DNA of 64,000 bases from Nymphaea colorata. Taxonomy: Eukaryota; Streptophyta; Magnoliopsida; Nymphaeales; Nymphaeaceae. Shown piece after piece: positions 28,401 to 41,504 of this stretch; position 1 is the stretch's first letter, and each line of letters begins with the position of its first letter. The stretch is from NCBI RefSeq assembly GCF_008831285.2, contig NC_045140.1, positions 971,528-1,035,527 on the forward strand, written 5' to 3'. The position numbers and the translations under genes were made by a program. The notes under the pieces were generated by a model. That model saw nothing but the letters and a program-made list of their open reading frames with translations, was not told the DNA's origin and searched no databases.

Positions 28401-29140
28401 TTTGCACAGCAATGTCATTTTGATGTTCAATTGTCACTTCTAAGGCCATGATGTTTGTAGCTTTCTTTGATCGCATTGGTCTCAAGCTATATCTTAAGGA
28501 TATGGCTGTAGATATGAGGATTCAACAGTTTTTATGGAACTTGTAATGTTTATATGTAGCGCGATCTCATGGCTGAGTTAAACTGGAGAATCCTTATAAC
28601 ATATCTCACATGCCATTTCCTTGCGTAGATAGTGAATCGCCTAATCCGTCTTTAACTTCCTTTCTCTAGTGAGGAAGTATTCTCAAAGGAAGATCAAGAG
28701 CACCACTAAGATTCACAAAGACAACACCTTGGAAAAGCTCAGGCAGCAAAATGGCAAAGTTGGCACTCGATCTTAAGAGATCTTCAGCTTGGAAATCTTC
28801 ACATTTTCCTCTTTCATAATTATACTATTGAAATTTTCTCGGAGGCCATCTCTAAGGCCTGGTTGGCTGCTCCTGCTGGAGCAGTTAGTCACAAGTCACA
28901 CGAAAGTTTGGTTCCATGGACTACTTTAGAACGCGAACAGAGTAAATCAGCAGGGAAACTAAAGTGAGAGTTTGATTTTAAATGTTTGGTTGGGAGCTAA
29001 ACAGGTCAAAAGAACTTGTCTGCTGTAAATAAGCTGCCATTAAAATATAACACAGAGATGAAAGAAAGATTTTCAAAGTGGATGTGGGGAACAATGTCAA
29101 AGATTCCCCACTTACCCAAATCTCACCCATGGACATACGC
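25481..29140. other. Gene-poor spacer
   Basis: Several frames of 60-114 codons on both strands overlap one another and carry no recognisable domain or splice pattern. A perfect 25-bp tandem repeat lies at 26310-26359. Nothing else is bounded. Confidence 0.4.
26310..26359. repeat. Tandem 25-bp duplication
   Basis: The unit starting AATCGGAATGGTAATTAATT occurs twice head to tail with no mismatch. Confidence 0.95.
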
Positions 29141-29146
29141 CATTAA

Positions 29147-29151
29147 GAGAG

Positions 29152-29184
<33 letters not shown>
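29147..29184. repeat. (GA)n microsatellite
   Basis: Run of GA dinucleotides with one GATA interruption. Confidence 0.9.
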
Positions 29185-29188
<4 letters not shown>

Positions 29189-29878
29189 ATGTGTGTTTGA
29201 TCAAACACGTCTTGTCAATGACACACTAATTTCTTTCAGAAAGAAGCTGCACTTCGTTCTGTAAAACTTAGGAAAACCCTGAAGCTAGTATCCCTGCCCC
29301 CTCCTGTTTACGCATATTTTATCTTATGCAGAAAGAAGCTCACATGGGTTCTGAAATCTTGTCAAGCACACACTGGAACAGAAAAGTAAACAAGCTCCAT
29401 GTTTTGCAGAGTCCCCACAATAATTTTGAAAGAAATGCTGCCACGAAAATCATGATTAAGGAAAAAAAAAAACAAACTAATGGAGACCTAGTTTTGTTGG
29501 ATATTGAGATTGAACTATGTCGATTCTTGGATGCTGTTTTCTCCTTTCTCAAAAGGAAAAAAAGAAAAAACAAACAAAAAGATGTAGCGAGAATGTCAGG
29601 ATGCTTTAGGTGGACCGTATCTACTGTGAACTAATACACCCTGTTGGGCAACAGAGAGAAATGGACAAAGTTCATATGCAGCCGCTTGGTTCATTAAGAC
29701 CTACCATGGTTTTATCGTACACAGAAAAAATGGACCATGAGTTCTTGGGGAAGTGAAAAACAGATGAAGAGATTCACAAGGAACTTTCTTACAGTTTGTA
29801 GCAGTAACTTTCAAGGAAAATTCTAATAGACTTAACGATTTTCGGATTCGGCTTTTTCACATCAGGAGAATTCAAAGG

Positions 29879-29879
29879 C

Positions 29880-29920
<41 letters not shown>

Positions 29921-29921
29921 G
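29879..29921. repeat. (CT)n-(CA)n microsatellite
   Basis: About ten CT followed directly by about ten CA dinucleotides. Confidence 0.95.
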
Positions 29922-31916
29922 CAGAGAAATTGATGGCAGAGAAGGATAAAGAGGCTTAGCTTTTGAAAAGCAGGCGGTGGAACAAAGATTCATGGGTTCC
30001 GTAAAACGCAAGAACACGAGAAAAGGCAATATGGGTGAAAGTGACCATGGTTTACGGGACGCTTTTATTCCACAAGAAATCGGAGCCCAAAACTACTTTT
30101 CCTTTCTCAAATAGGCCTCCCATCTCAAGAAAAGCGAGAAAAAGGAAACCGTTTAAGCCCGTTTGCTTGACAAATCCATACTACAAACATGTTTTTTGTG
30201 CATTGAGACAAGTTGTGTGAAATTAATTTGACACCAACACTTGCATGCATGATTTTAGTGTCAATAAGTGGGTAGTAAGTAGCGAGCTCCACTATCCTGC
30301 CAATCTTTAATCATCTCGTGTTGTGATTTTTTTTTTTTTTTATATTTTCTTTTAATTCGTATCTCCTATACATGCAAACACAGGAACGTACATACAGCGA
30401 CATATTCGTATCCCGGTGATGTTATATATGGCGAACCTAGTTATATGCATCATATTGGTGCACAAATTTTTATGCGTTAATATGATTAATGATTAAAATA
30501 TCTTTAGTTCATACTAAAAAACAATAAGTTATATGCGGATAAATATTTATACGTCGATATGATTAATGATTAAAATATCTTTAGTTCATACTAAAAAAAC
30601 AACAAAAAATTACTCCTTCCTTCCCTGAAAAGAAAAGTTTAATGAAGGTTTACATGTTAAATACGCAACGTGAAGACGTTACCAGTTAAGCAACTATTTT
30701 AAAATTTATGAATTAAACAATTATGTTACGTCGGATTTAACCCAGCCCTTGCCGGAAGAGTACTCCTTCCCCCCTCATGTACATGTACAGGACCCTTAAA
30801 ACGGTGGGCCTCTTCATAGCCACCCAAGTGTGATAAAGAGTAAAGGAAACATGACGCCAGCAAAGAAATGTAGGAGAATAGTTTTTTATATTCTTATTTA
30901 CATTAGTTTTTATATATATATATATTTTTTTAGCTGGTTCACAAACAATTCAACTGATGAATGGGTTCGATTCGATTTTACGAATCGGTTTTTTAATTGA
31001 AACGTTTGTTCTTTTTTAGAGCATTTTTTGTTTTTTTTTTTGAAATATTTAACTTATTGATAAGTTTGATGCATCTCCCTCTAACGAATTACGTATATTT
31101 AGTTGACACGAATCTTCAGCTCAGGTCTGGTTGGGCAATATTACATTTAATTTTGAGTTATGGCAATGTAATTTTCGGTCTTTTCAGTGAAAGATTTGAT
31201 GACAGTGACTCACAGCAGCTTCATGTATCTCTGCTACTGGTTGCCACACATCAAATATTTAATATATAATATCAATTGTATTAAGAAGCTATAAGACATT
31301 AATGAATAGAAAGCAAGGTTTAAGACATTAATGAATAGAAATCAAAGTTCGCTTAAGGTGCCTTTACAAAATGAAAAAAAAAAGGTGCTTGGTTCTGCTA
31401 TGAAATGACAAAATATCGTAAGAACAAGGGAGATTTTTTTTTTTGTTAAATATATGGGTTCGCATAATTAACAACACCAAGTAATATTATATTAGTTATA
31501 TGATCAGCCAACCTTTAGTCATTAAATTGAAGAGATGTGTAGTTCATATTTGATCAACACAAAAATGAGTTTTAATACATTTTTTATATGATACCAACAA
31601 AATAATGAGTTCATTTTTTTTTAAGTTTTTTTTTTATAAAAGTGTCTATCATATTGACATTTTTTTTCTTTGGGTTAAGGAGGCGTATTCTAAAATACTA
31701 ATCTTCCTACTCACCAATACTTCATGTCCCATTATATGTATGTCGCCACTATGATCACCACATGCAAGTTTAACAGTGCTTTTAAGTACTCATATTTTTT
31801 TACAATAATTTGGTGTATTCAACCAATTGTTTTTTTAGAATAGAAGGTCAGCTTTCGATGATTCAAGGTGCTACCAAAGTTATACTTCAACTTGAGCATC
31901 AGTGACATCCTTTAAG
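29922..31916. other. AT-rich spacer with short duplications
   Basis: A two-copy repeat of about 42 bp lies at 30480-30521 and 30557-30598 (GATTAATGATTAAAATATCT core). A short one lies near 31292-31340 (AAGACATTAATGAATAGAAA). No gene seen. Confidence 0.5.
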
Positions 31917-31980
31917 GTTGATGCCCTTGACAGACTGCTTATCAACCTCATTCCAAGCTGTTATGCCAACCCCGACCAGG
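31917..31980 (+). pseudogene. Possible orphan exon fragment (unidentified)
   Basis: A 64-bp open stretch reads VDALDRLLINLIPSCYANPD(Q). It is preceded by a pyrimidine-containing TTTAAG and followed by GTACATGTAAG, so it looks like an internal exon. The composition is far more protein-like than the AT-rich surroundings. I could not recognise the parent protein or find partner exons nearby. It may be a captured fragment carried by a transposon, or chance. Confidence 0.2.
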
Positions 31981-34900
31981 TACATGTAAGATGTCAGGTA
32001 TATTACCAAATATGTAAAGGTACCTAAGAGTTGTATTGGAGATCGATTTGTAAAATTCTGATCTTTCCAGGAGCATATTTGGCAACTCCTTTAGTATCTT
32101 AGAAAAAACTTCAGGACTAAAACTATTACTTTTCCATACATAACTATTAACAATTTTACATATTAATTAATCGCTAAAAAAATAATTTTTGATATTCATT
32201 CTTGTTAAAAGGTTTTGTTTCAATAATTGCTACTAATTTCTATTTAAAGTATGGAAGTTGACGTTTCACCTATGTTGTTTCTCTCAAAATAAATAGTCCA
32301 ACTCTTATTAAATTTTAACAACCCAAAATTATCAATAGCTAATATGATATCACGTACATACGACGACAAGATCACAAAATTTTTAGTTTTGATGTTCCAT
32401 GTAGATAAAGAAGTCCGTGAAATTACAAACTCATTATTTATTACCATTTCACTGAATATCAACCACAATTAATTTGTTTGATTTTCTAAGTTGATAAAAT
32501 TATTGTACGCTCTGCGTTCTTGGATTTCGGTGACTAATGCCATGTAGTTGCTTATAGCTTAGAGCTCCAAAAAAAGGCTTCTAACTTAGAGCTCCAAAAA
32601 AGGCTGCTAGCTTTCATAGAAAGAGATTATATGAGATCAATTAACAGCATAGTCACAAATAACGTTTCGGAGTTTTAAACTAAGAGGTTTTTATGGAGTA
32701 TAATACAACGAACTTTAGGAGAAAAACAGTAAATTTTTAAAAATTTTAAAAAACTAAAAAAGGGAGAAAATAAAATAAATGAGAAAAAAACATCAAAAAA
32801 TAAGTAGATGTGCAATAAATAAAAAATAAAAAATAAAAAAAACTGTTTGGTATTAAAAGAAGCTGAAAAAATTGAAAAGAAAGTGAAAAAAACATGAAAA
32901 CACGTTAAAAACACATTTTTTTGTTTGTTAATTTTTTTTTTCAAAAAAATGCGTTTTTTAAAGTTTTAAACAGCCATTTAATTATCACTTTTTTTTTAGT
33001 TTTTTTTCAAAAAAACGTGTTTTTTATGACTATGATCAACAGTAAGAAAAATAGACAAATAAACCGGCGTCAGCAGCTCAAAAAAAAAGAAAAGAAGAGA
33101 AAAACTACAGCTCCATGATTGCTATAAGATGCGGGGTAAAAAAAGTTACATAATGAACTAGCCGCCCGGTCACGATTGTTACTACATATTTTCTTCGATT
33201 TGGGCTACGTACATTGACTTACTGGCAAAGTTATATCTCAGTAAAAATATACACGCGAAACCAATATTATTGAAGCATGGTTTAATCACCTCTAGGCACA
33301 TTTATATGTAATTACGAGGACACAATTAGTCACATGTGGTGAAAAAGTGATGTGTATACTTAGTCTGCTTTTATACTTCTTATCTAATCGGAGTACAATT
33401 TCTCAACGGACGCGTTAAGTTATGAAGCTATCAATTTTCACATATTCTAAGTTACGATGTCAAATGAAATTAAATAAACCAATGCAATCAATAGAGATGT
33501 ACATGAAGTGCACGTACAAAGTTTCGCTTATTAAATAAATTGGCCCATGCATATAAAGCATAAAATTTAATATTTTGACAGAAAACTACTGGGTTTGTAC
33601 CACATTAATGAGGTTCCAATCCTTCATTTAAATTTTGCGCAAATGTCAAATTGGTTAGGAAGACTTGATTTCAGATTAGGCGTTGAATTCAAATTAGATG
33701 CTTTTCTCATATTTGGACTCACTAGGTTTTTGAGATCTTGCTGCATGCTTGTCATTTGTTTCCTCAATTATCTTTCCTACAGAGTTGCAGGTATATTTTA
33801 ACACTAGCTCCATAAGGTGTAGACTCCTTAATATCATGCATTATCTCTTCATATCTGTCACTTCCTGAAGTCATGGAGGATATACCGTTATCACTATTTG
33901 TTCAAGTCAGATATATAATGGGTGGTATGTATGACCTATGTTCTCATGGAGTAGGATGCTCAATCTTATATGGTTATCTATATGTGGTGTATATATGATA
34001 TGGTATGCGTTGTGGCGCCAAAACCTTTCCTCCTTTCCCCTTGCTCTTGAGGTCCAGAGCTGTTTTGAGATCTAGGTGGGGAGTAGGACACTCGTTAACT
34101 AAGCATCATCATGCATCTATCGTTTGCAATCCAAGAGAATAGCACTCATGAAAATCAAACTAACAAACGGCCCTTCATCGTTTCACCAATCTGATCAGCT
34201 ACACTATGTCCCTCGACTTGTGTATGGGAGAACTATTTTGATTTTGAGGAGGAGAACAATGGCGTGATGCAAATCACCCAAACGCTAGATTTTGTGTTGA
34301 AGAGAAAGGACTTGTGCATCAATGCACTTTCCTTTCAATGTATCACTCTAGCAACTCTATCTCTGCACAGTTCTGCCCAGCTTCAGCACTTCGATCATGG
34401 GCGGAGATAGGGGCCGAGGTGGAGCTGGCAGGGGCCTTGGCCCCCCTCAATGTTTCAAAAACAAAAAATATACATGTATATTTTAAAAAATTTTAATTAG
34501 ACTATATAAAAGTTTTGAAAGACTATTAAAATTTTGGAACTATAATTTGGCCTTTCTAGTGAAAAATTCCTGACTCTGATGACTAATCATCGTAAGTTGG
34601 ACAATGGCCGGTTTGTTGGAAGGCATGATATCCTACATATGAATATTGTGAGTTAAACATCTTTGGAAGAATCAAAACAATGTTATTTAAAGCATGCAGT
34701 TCACTGGACGAGATGGTGATTTACGTTTCTTGTTGTCGAGCATTCACGTGAGTGAAATATGAATCTTTGTGTACCGTATTTATGACATATTGGTCTTTTT
34801 ATATTAATCATTTGCTGTTTTTGAGATGAGATTGTGTTTACAATGCAATTGATGTTGTTTAATTGAATTTACTATTTTAACTGAATTTTGAAACCTTTTA

Positions 34901-35317
34901 TTGATTTTTTATTATAGAAAAGTTTTGTTAGACAAAAGCATGAGGCGTAAAGACTCAGAATTATTCTTGACCCCACAAGCGAAATACCAAGACACCATTA
35001 AGTCTTAAATTATTTTAAACATTTTTTGCTCAATGGATTTCATTTTGGTATTAGTGAAAAGTCCATGTCGCGTACTAAACAGTACCAACCTGCTTTATAG
35101 CAGTGGAGGGACACAACTAGCCTTGATGAAATCATGACATATTGTTAAGTTGTAGTGATAAAGAATCATGAGATAAAGATAAAGTCACGTGGGCTCTAGT
35201 TACCTTCACCCACTGAAACCAAATGTTTAAAATTTTTGGCAATTAATGGACTCAGCCAGTGGGTCCGGCATCCACGCGGCCCTGGCCCAGTCTTTGGTAG
35301 ACTCACTGTCTTGCACC
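31981..35317. other. AT-rich gene-free spacer
   Basis: Long poly-A/T stretches at 32680-33110. A GGGCGGAG solitary end at 34399 starts a GC-rich patch (GGGGCCTTGGCCCCCC-like, 34408-34446) followed by AT-rich sequence, typical of a dispersed non-coding repeat. No gene. Confidence 0.45.
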
Positions 35318-35778
35318 TAGGGATGACAACGTGTCGGATTTGAATCAGATATACTCTTAATTGTATTAGTTGTATTTTTTTTTTCTTTTTTTCAGTTATT
35401 CACATATTGAGATTCAAATTGGAACAAAGAATAGTCATTTTTGAATCCAAAAACCGATTTCACAACCCGAATTCGATCCAAATTTGATTTTTACATTTAT
35501 ATGTGAATATGAATTTTGAAATGAATTTGACCAGTTTTCATAATGTAAGAGTATAGGATATTTGTTTTAAAATAAATTCGATCTGAATCCATATCTGAAT
35601 CCGATCAAATATTTATATATATATGAATCCGATCAAATATTTATATATATATGAATCCGATCAGACGTCAATCTTTTTTTTAAATCCGAATTCGTTCCGA
35701 TTTCTTAATCGGATATCTGATTTTTTCAAAACAGTTCATTTAGATATCCGATCCAAATCGGATATATTGACATCCCTA
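35318..35778. mobile_element. MITE-like element with TAGGGATG ends
   Basis: Begins TAGGGATGACAACG and ends TTGACATCCCTA. The flanking 8-mers CTTGCACC (left) and CTTGCTCC (right) differ at one base, consistent with an 8-bp target-site duplication and so with an hAT-like origin. The interior holds degenerate TCCGAATC-type motifs and an imperfect 31-bp duplication near 35601-35660. Confidence 0.65.
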
Positions 35779-35879
35779 CTTGCTCCCTATTCCTTCAGCT
35801 GTCACTTGGTGAGACTAGAGGTGGTCTCTCGGCCACTATTGAAAAGCCATCATAGATAGTGACAGAGCAGAATTTTCTT

Positions 35880-36060
35880 CTTAAAGGGGTTGAATGTGAA
35901 AGATGGGCACTACTAAATAAAAATTTTTGAATTTTTTTTTTGGCCAAATATAATTAATTTTCAAAATTTTTACACAGATCATATAGAAATTCCTAAAAGT
36001 TGAAGTGCCAAAGTTTTAAATTTCAAAATCTTGGGGCCTAGGGGTCCCTGTTCATAGAGG
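35880..36060. repeat. Dispersed non-coding repeat fragment
   Basis: GGGCACTACTAAATAAAAATTT at its left and a GGGGCCTAGGGGTCCC patch at its right. The ACTAAATA...AAATTTT part recurs at 2530, 7925, 16328 and 40713. It may be part of a short retroelement or MITE that is not complete here. Confidence 0.4.
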
Positions 36061-39000
36061 ACCTCCTTGGGCCTGCTCACACAGCTCAAGGCCTCGGCCA
36101 ACTGTTACACCACACCCGACCACAGCCTCGGCCACTGGTGCACCAACCTCGGCTATTGCCGAGCCATGTGCAACCCGGCCATGGCCAGACACAGAGCTAG
36201 CGAAAAGCGCTGGATCACAAGCTGTTGTACAAAGTCTGGCCTTAGAGGTCGTTGGCAGTAGGAACTCGATGTAAATGTCATAAATCTGCTTCAAAGAAAA
36301 ATTGTAGTAAATTCATCGAACACACACAAAGTGTTTTTACTACCAAACTACCTCTTAAATTAAAAAGATGTACACCTACAACACTTAAAAAAGATTGAAT
36401 GAGGTCGAATTCCACAGCATAGTGATGATAACTTTGAGGCGAATTTGAAATCTAAGTCAGATCTTTTCAGTAGTCACTAAAAGATCCAGAAAGTTTATGT
36501 ATGGAATTGAAAGTTTGAAGGGTACTACTTCACAGTCATTTTTCAATATGTTTTAAATATTAAATATTAAATGTTGAAGTTTATAAGAATTTTTTTTAGT
36601 AGAATCCTAGATCGTAAGCTTAACATACCATTGCTTCACCATCTCCAATAGCGCAAGTGACCAGGGGTTCTATTTGATCAATTTCATCACGGTTGACGTT
36701 TTAGAAATGGTGTAGGACGTAGATATCTGGGATTTCTGGAGAAACTGAGGAGAGGCTGGGAATTTTAATACATGCCAAATTTTATAAAATATTAGTTCCA
36801 TAATTTTACATCTCTGACGTCAATACACAGCTTTTTCAAATCCAGCAAATGTAAAAAGTTCATGAAGAGAACAATGTTTACATGCTTATTCCATCTGAAT
36901 GTGGCTAGAAATGTCATATAAAATTCTCACTGAATAATTTTTAATTATTTTCGTAAGTGTCTCAGAGAAGAGAACAACCTTGTCCGAACATGAATGTCCT
37001 TGGCCTGAGAGACCCCACACATCCTGACCTCTGTTTCATCTTCTTGAGGTAACAAGGAACATTGATGTCTTCTGCTTGCAACTACATACGTGCATTATTC
37101 CTATATGGATGCATTCACAATGCAGATTCTTGAATAATGGCTGAAAAACCACAATCTTTTCAGCCCCCACTTGCACCTCACTGGTAATCAAAATTGGAAA
37201 GCAGAAAGCAAACTTCAGAGAAGGGCTCTAGTGGGACCAATCAGAGAACGTGTTGTGTTTAATCATGTGAAAGAAGATGCATGCCAAAGTGGGGAAAGCA
37301 AGGACAGGCAAATCCAGGTGAGAGAATGGCTATCTAGTTCTTTCTTCTGTGGACTGCAGTAGGTTGGGAATTTGTGTTCAGTGTCAGCTTCAGACTGCAT
37401 GCGTCAGAAATTGTAGGGCCATATGCACCCGGATTTTGACTTGCATGTGGCATCTGTGATGCAAACAGTACTGCTCGTTTGTCTGGTGTTGGTTGGTGCC
37501 ATTTGAAAATCGAAACTGCTAAATCCCATACCCTTAGAGGGAAGGAAAGAGTTCAAGAACAATCAAGTGGCATGCTGAATCTTGTTGGTTAGGAGATGAA
37601 GGAAGATGATGCGTGCGCTTATGGTGAGCAATGAGGAGGAAACATGGATGTTACTTATTGGTTTACCGATCTTACAGATTGTTAGAAGGTAAGGTCAAGG
37701 AGGTGCAGCCAAAGGGTTTGAAACTTGTTTGATCCCAAGTCGATTCGGTCAAGCATTTCTCTTCATGGTCAAGAAAAAACAAGAAGATTCATGTTTTAAT
37801 CGTAATAAAGGGTACAAGATGTTTTTGAGTATTTGGATTGAAGATCCTTTGGCAAGGATGTTGAAGAAAGATATGTATCCCTTTCAAATTTTAATCGAGG
37901 ATCCACTTAATCAGGAGCAGGGGGCTACGTTTGTTTCAGTTCAATCAGTACTGAGAGGTGGTCATGAATATGGGATTTCTTTGTGGTTATTGGGCAGCTG
38001 CATGTTGGCAATCAGGTGTATGAGTCCACTTAACTGCAGTTTCATGGTGGCAATCTCACAAACTGTTCAAAATGGGCTGTCCACAGAGAGTTGATTAGAG
38101 CAAAGCTTTGGAGATTTGGTGGCTCAAGAAGTCATGAAATTGCTCAAGATAAATATGTTTCAGACATGGAGAACTCATATATGGCTGGTCCACTCATGGA
38201 ATGCAACGTTTGGAGCCAAGAAGAGCTAGATTCTGATGATGACCTTTTTATTCAAGGAAAATAACTAACTATCCAACATCATTTTCTCATCTTATCATGT
38301 TGAAGCAAGAGCACTTAACGCCATATGAGTCTGGGACCCACTAGATCAAGATTCCTTTTTTAGAATGCATTATTCTGGCAGAAGTTTCTTTAACTTTAGT
38401 AATTGTCAAGATCAGAAGTTCATCAAAATTGGAGAAATATCAAATATATATACTTCAATTTATCGTAGGAAGGATGAATCATCTCGAAATTCATATTTTT
38501 TGGCTCACCCATAATTAGTAGATGAAAGAACTTGTCTTTTGCTCGCTAACCCAATTTCCTTTGTGTCCCTTTGTTTTCCTTTTGTTTTCACGCTTTCTTA
38601 TTTATTTCTGGTGATGATAATTCACATTCAGATTCAACTGCTACGATGTTGTTTCTATTACTTTTATTTGCTTTTTGGTATGGAGCGAGTTTATGTTCAA
38701 CCTATGAAGAAAGCTTTCAAGGTTCAAGTTGAGTATAAGATTACTTGTGATGAAAGACAAGGTTCTGTAAACTGGCATACTGGTTGAATGGAAAAAGAAA
38801 GTCTGCATGCATTATCATGGATGTATGCTATCATAAACTGAACTATATAAACCTGTGCTTCCTTACTTTGTTTTCTCCCAATGGCATTGTTGTTATACCC
38901 TGAAGTACCCATATCCATCAACACTTGATGTTGTAACTTTCTTTTTCTATTGTGGAAGATGCAACCCCTTGGTCTCATTGAAAGCCAAGGTCTGCAAGAT

Positions 39001-40109
39001 TTTATCATCAAAGATGCTTCTATTTTCTCTAGTTTGTCACTGACACGAATGGAGATATTGTCGTCAATTTTGATTACAATTTACAGCAAAAAAATCAGGT
39101 CAGCCTTCTTTGTGGGTAGATTGCAGGCTCTCTATTGAAACTCCTTGGATTTGTTGTTAGATTTGAGACTACTGCCCAAATTATGGAGGGCTATTGAACT
39201 TCAAATTATGGAGGGCTCTTGAAGAAGTTTCGTTGTTGATTCTCAAGAAAGTGAGTGCCTCTTATTATAGAAACAACAGACCATAAGAAGATAGCTGAAC
39301 ATATTGCAGAATTTAGAATATATGTGATCAATTGGCTAAGATACGACGACCAATCAACAACTGAAGCACAGTTTCTTCCTAGCTACAAGGCCTTCATCAC
39401 TTTTATGATGAAGCCTCCTGTCCCATGATACAAGCAGGTCGTAGCTCTTCTCCAGAGCCATGAAACCTTCAACACACTCTAATACACTGAAAACAGCAGC
39501 ACATGACCAAATTAAAACGGGCATTTTCAGCCCAACGCCAGCGCAAGCACTACAAGAAAAGAGGCAGCTATTGGAGCCAATTTTTCTCCATGACGACAAC
39601 GATTTTCTCAAATCAGCAAATAATATTGTCAACATCAACAAAATCAAGGTAATGAAGCTAATGAAAATCAGCTTGTTGATGGAAAGAGCTCTAAAGAGAT
39701 GGTTGTTGTCAAATATCCCCCAAGGCCTAACCCAAATCATAGATTTAACCAAAACATTCCAAGCTCATGAGCTGCCTTAAGCATTGGCAGCATGGACTAA
39801 TACACACTCTGTGCATGTGGCATTAGCAGGACGCCTCCACCTTCCTTCAATAGAAGCCTTCACAGCACAGGGTTGCCAATGCCAACGCTTCTAACTTAAT
39901 AGCTGCTTGGTACAGAAGATACTACCTTGCTTCATCTCTGCAAAACACATTTCCAGGCCTACATTTGAAGTGCCGCCTCTGCCATTCTGAACCCATTCTG
40001 ACCAAACTCAGTCTTTCTCCACCACCTACTTGGTCCCCTTTCTCGGCACAGACGTGGTCAATCTGGATGCACACGCCGCTCGCCTGGAACAGCTTAAGTT
40101 GATAACCAT
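36061..40109. other. Gene-poor spacer
   Basis: Frames of up to 132 codons (37729-38094 plus; 39354-39752 minus) have no recognised domain and atypical composition. The minus frame at 39354-39752 has one hydrophobic stretch but lies just downstream of a decayed LINE and may be LINE 3' flank or host junk. Confidence 0.4.
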
Positions 40110-40660
40110 GCCCTGCAAGCAATGCTGCTAAATGCATTTCCGCACAACCTCTAGAGCCTCCATTACGACCTTACATTGAGAACCTGCGAATATGAACTTG
40201 TTGATCCTACCCTTTCCAAAGGCTCCAAATGGAGCCAACATAGGAGATTTTCCTAGCGCATGTCTTCCTCTCTTGTGGCTACTATTAGACCAAATCGCAA
40301 GCTTTTCACCGCTCCAATCGAACCACCAAGAGGCTTATTAAACTTGCAAGAAATAAACGGCCACACATTTGCTTGCAAGCTTGCAAGAAAACATAATGTG
40401 ATTTGTATTTTCTTCCCTCCTTCCTGCATATAAAACACTGGTTAGCTAGCGCAACTCCCTTTTCTCAAAGTTTATTAAGAGTTGGCAATCTGCCACAGAT
40501 AGGTATATAGGCAAACCATCTTGCCCTAGGATGTGCCTCCTTCGACCAAACCCAATGCCTTCCTCTACCATCATCATTACCACATGGCCAGGTGAGAAGC
40601 GGTACTTCGACCCTCTCGATCGAAGCTTCGAAAGCTCCACATTGATTATGAATAATCTGA
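40110..40660 (-). pseudogene. Decayed LINE ORF2 3' end (zf-RVT zinc-binding region)
   Basis: Minus-strand translation gives WFAYIPICGRLPTLNKL, a stop, then EKGVALANQCFICRKEG, then SHYVFLQAC. In a shifted frame NVWPFISCKF follows, and later SIWSLWKG. This order (GRLPT..L, LANxCxxC, HxxxxxxC, then W.LWKxR) is the pattern of the zinc-binding domain that follows reverse transcriptase in plant L1-type LINEs. Stops and at least two frameshifts show it is dead. No reverse transcriptase or endonuclease core is visible upstream. Confidence 0.7.
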
Positions 40661-40689
40661 ACTATACCCAGGGATGGCTTTGTCCCTGG

Positions 40690-41280
40690 GAGGCCAACGG
40701 TCATGCGATATACTAAATAAATTTTTCGATTTTTTTTTTTTTACAGGGGGCCAATTCCCAATTCTAATTTTCCATAAGTTTTTAAGAGACAAACTAACAT
40801 TTTTGAAACTTAATACGTAAAAAGTTTTTTTTTTTTTTTTCAATATACATAAATGATACATATCCAAACAAAAATAATATCAAACCACAAATAAATTCCT
40901 ATGAGGTACTTGAATTGAACCAAGGTGGGCATGGCCTCTTAGTGGTGTCAATGGAATGGATTTGAGTCCGATAATTCTTTACTGTATCTGTTTTGTTGGA
41001 TAATCATATATTCACATTCGGATTCAAATACAAATAAATCAAAGTCATATCCAAATAATTTAAAATCGAGTTTCACAATCTAAATCTAATTTTTGGATTC
41101 ATATTCAAATTCAAATTCTTTCAAACATTTGGATATATGATATTTATTTAAAACTAAATCCTATCTGAATCCAAATCAAATTAGATACATATGCGTATCC
41201 TAATATGGACGGATATCATTTCTTAAATCTGAATCTTCGTAATGTTTTTTCCAACGGTTTCGTCAAATATCAATTCAAAT
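40690..41280. repeat. Dispersed repeats: ACTAAATA-type fragment and degraded TAGGGATG-type element
   Basis: 40690-40880 resembles 35880-36060. 40936-41280 starts TTAGTGGTGTCAATGGAATG and contains many GGATTC/GAATCC motifs, as in the elements at 11679, 35318 and 55973, but its right end is eroded. Confidence 0.4.
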
Positions 41281-41289
41281 TCCCTGGGC

Positions 41290-41460
41290 CCACGTTAGTT
41301 CTAGAATTGCCTCCAAATCCTGTCTCATATTTTGATAGGTTTGTTGAAGCAAAAGCACTTATGCAACTTCACCCCTCGCTTCATTGCAGGGTTGCACATA
41401 AATAAGTCGCATATACGTTTAAAAAATTCTTTTGTTATTAGATCGTCGTGATGATTTTAT
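41290..41460 (+). repeat. Remnant of a lost cystatin-cluster unit (3' flank)
   Basis: The stretch AAATCCTGTCTCATATTTTGATAGG through GCACTT.TGCAACTTCACCCCTCGC and TTGCAGG matches the downstream flank of the first and second clade A genes (43205-43300 and 47600-47700). It also shares AAATTCTTTTGTTATTAGAT with 45250-45275. No gene precedes it, so it is probably the leftover of a deleted unit. Confidence 0.55.
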
Positions 41461-41504
41461 GCGTGTTGGACCAAAACTCAGTTATAAGTAATAAGTAAGG
41501 CAGG

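Noticed and set aside
37729-38094. 121-codon plus-strand frame
   Set aside because: No recognisable similarity, no splice partners; left as spacer though an unknown gene cannot be excluded.
39354-39752. 132-codon minus-strand frame with a hydrophobic segment
   Set aside because: No family recognised; lies next to decayed LINE sequence.
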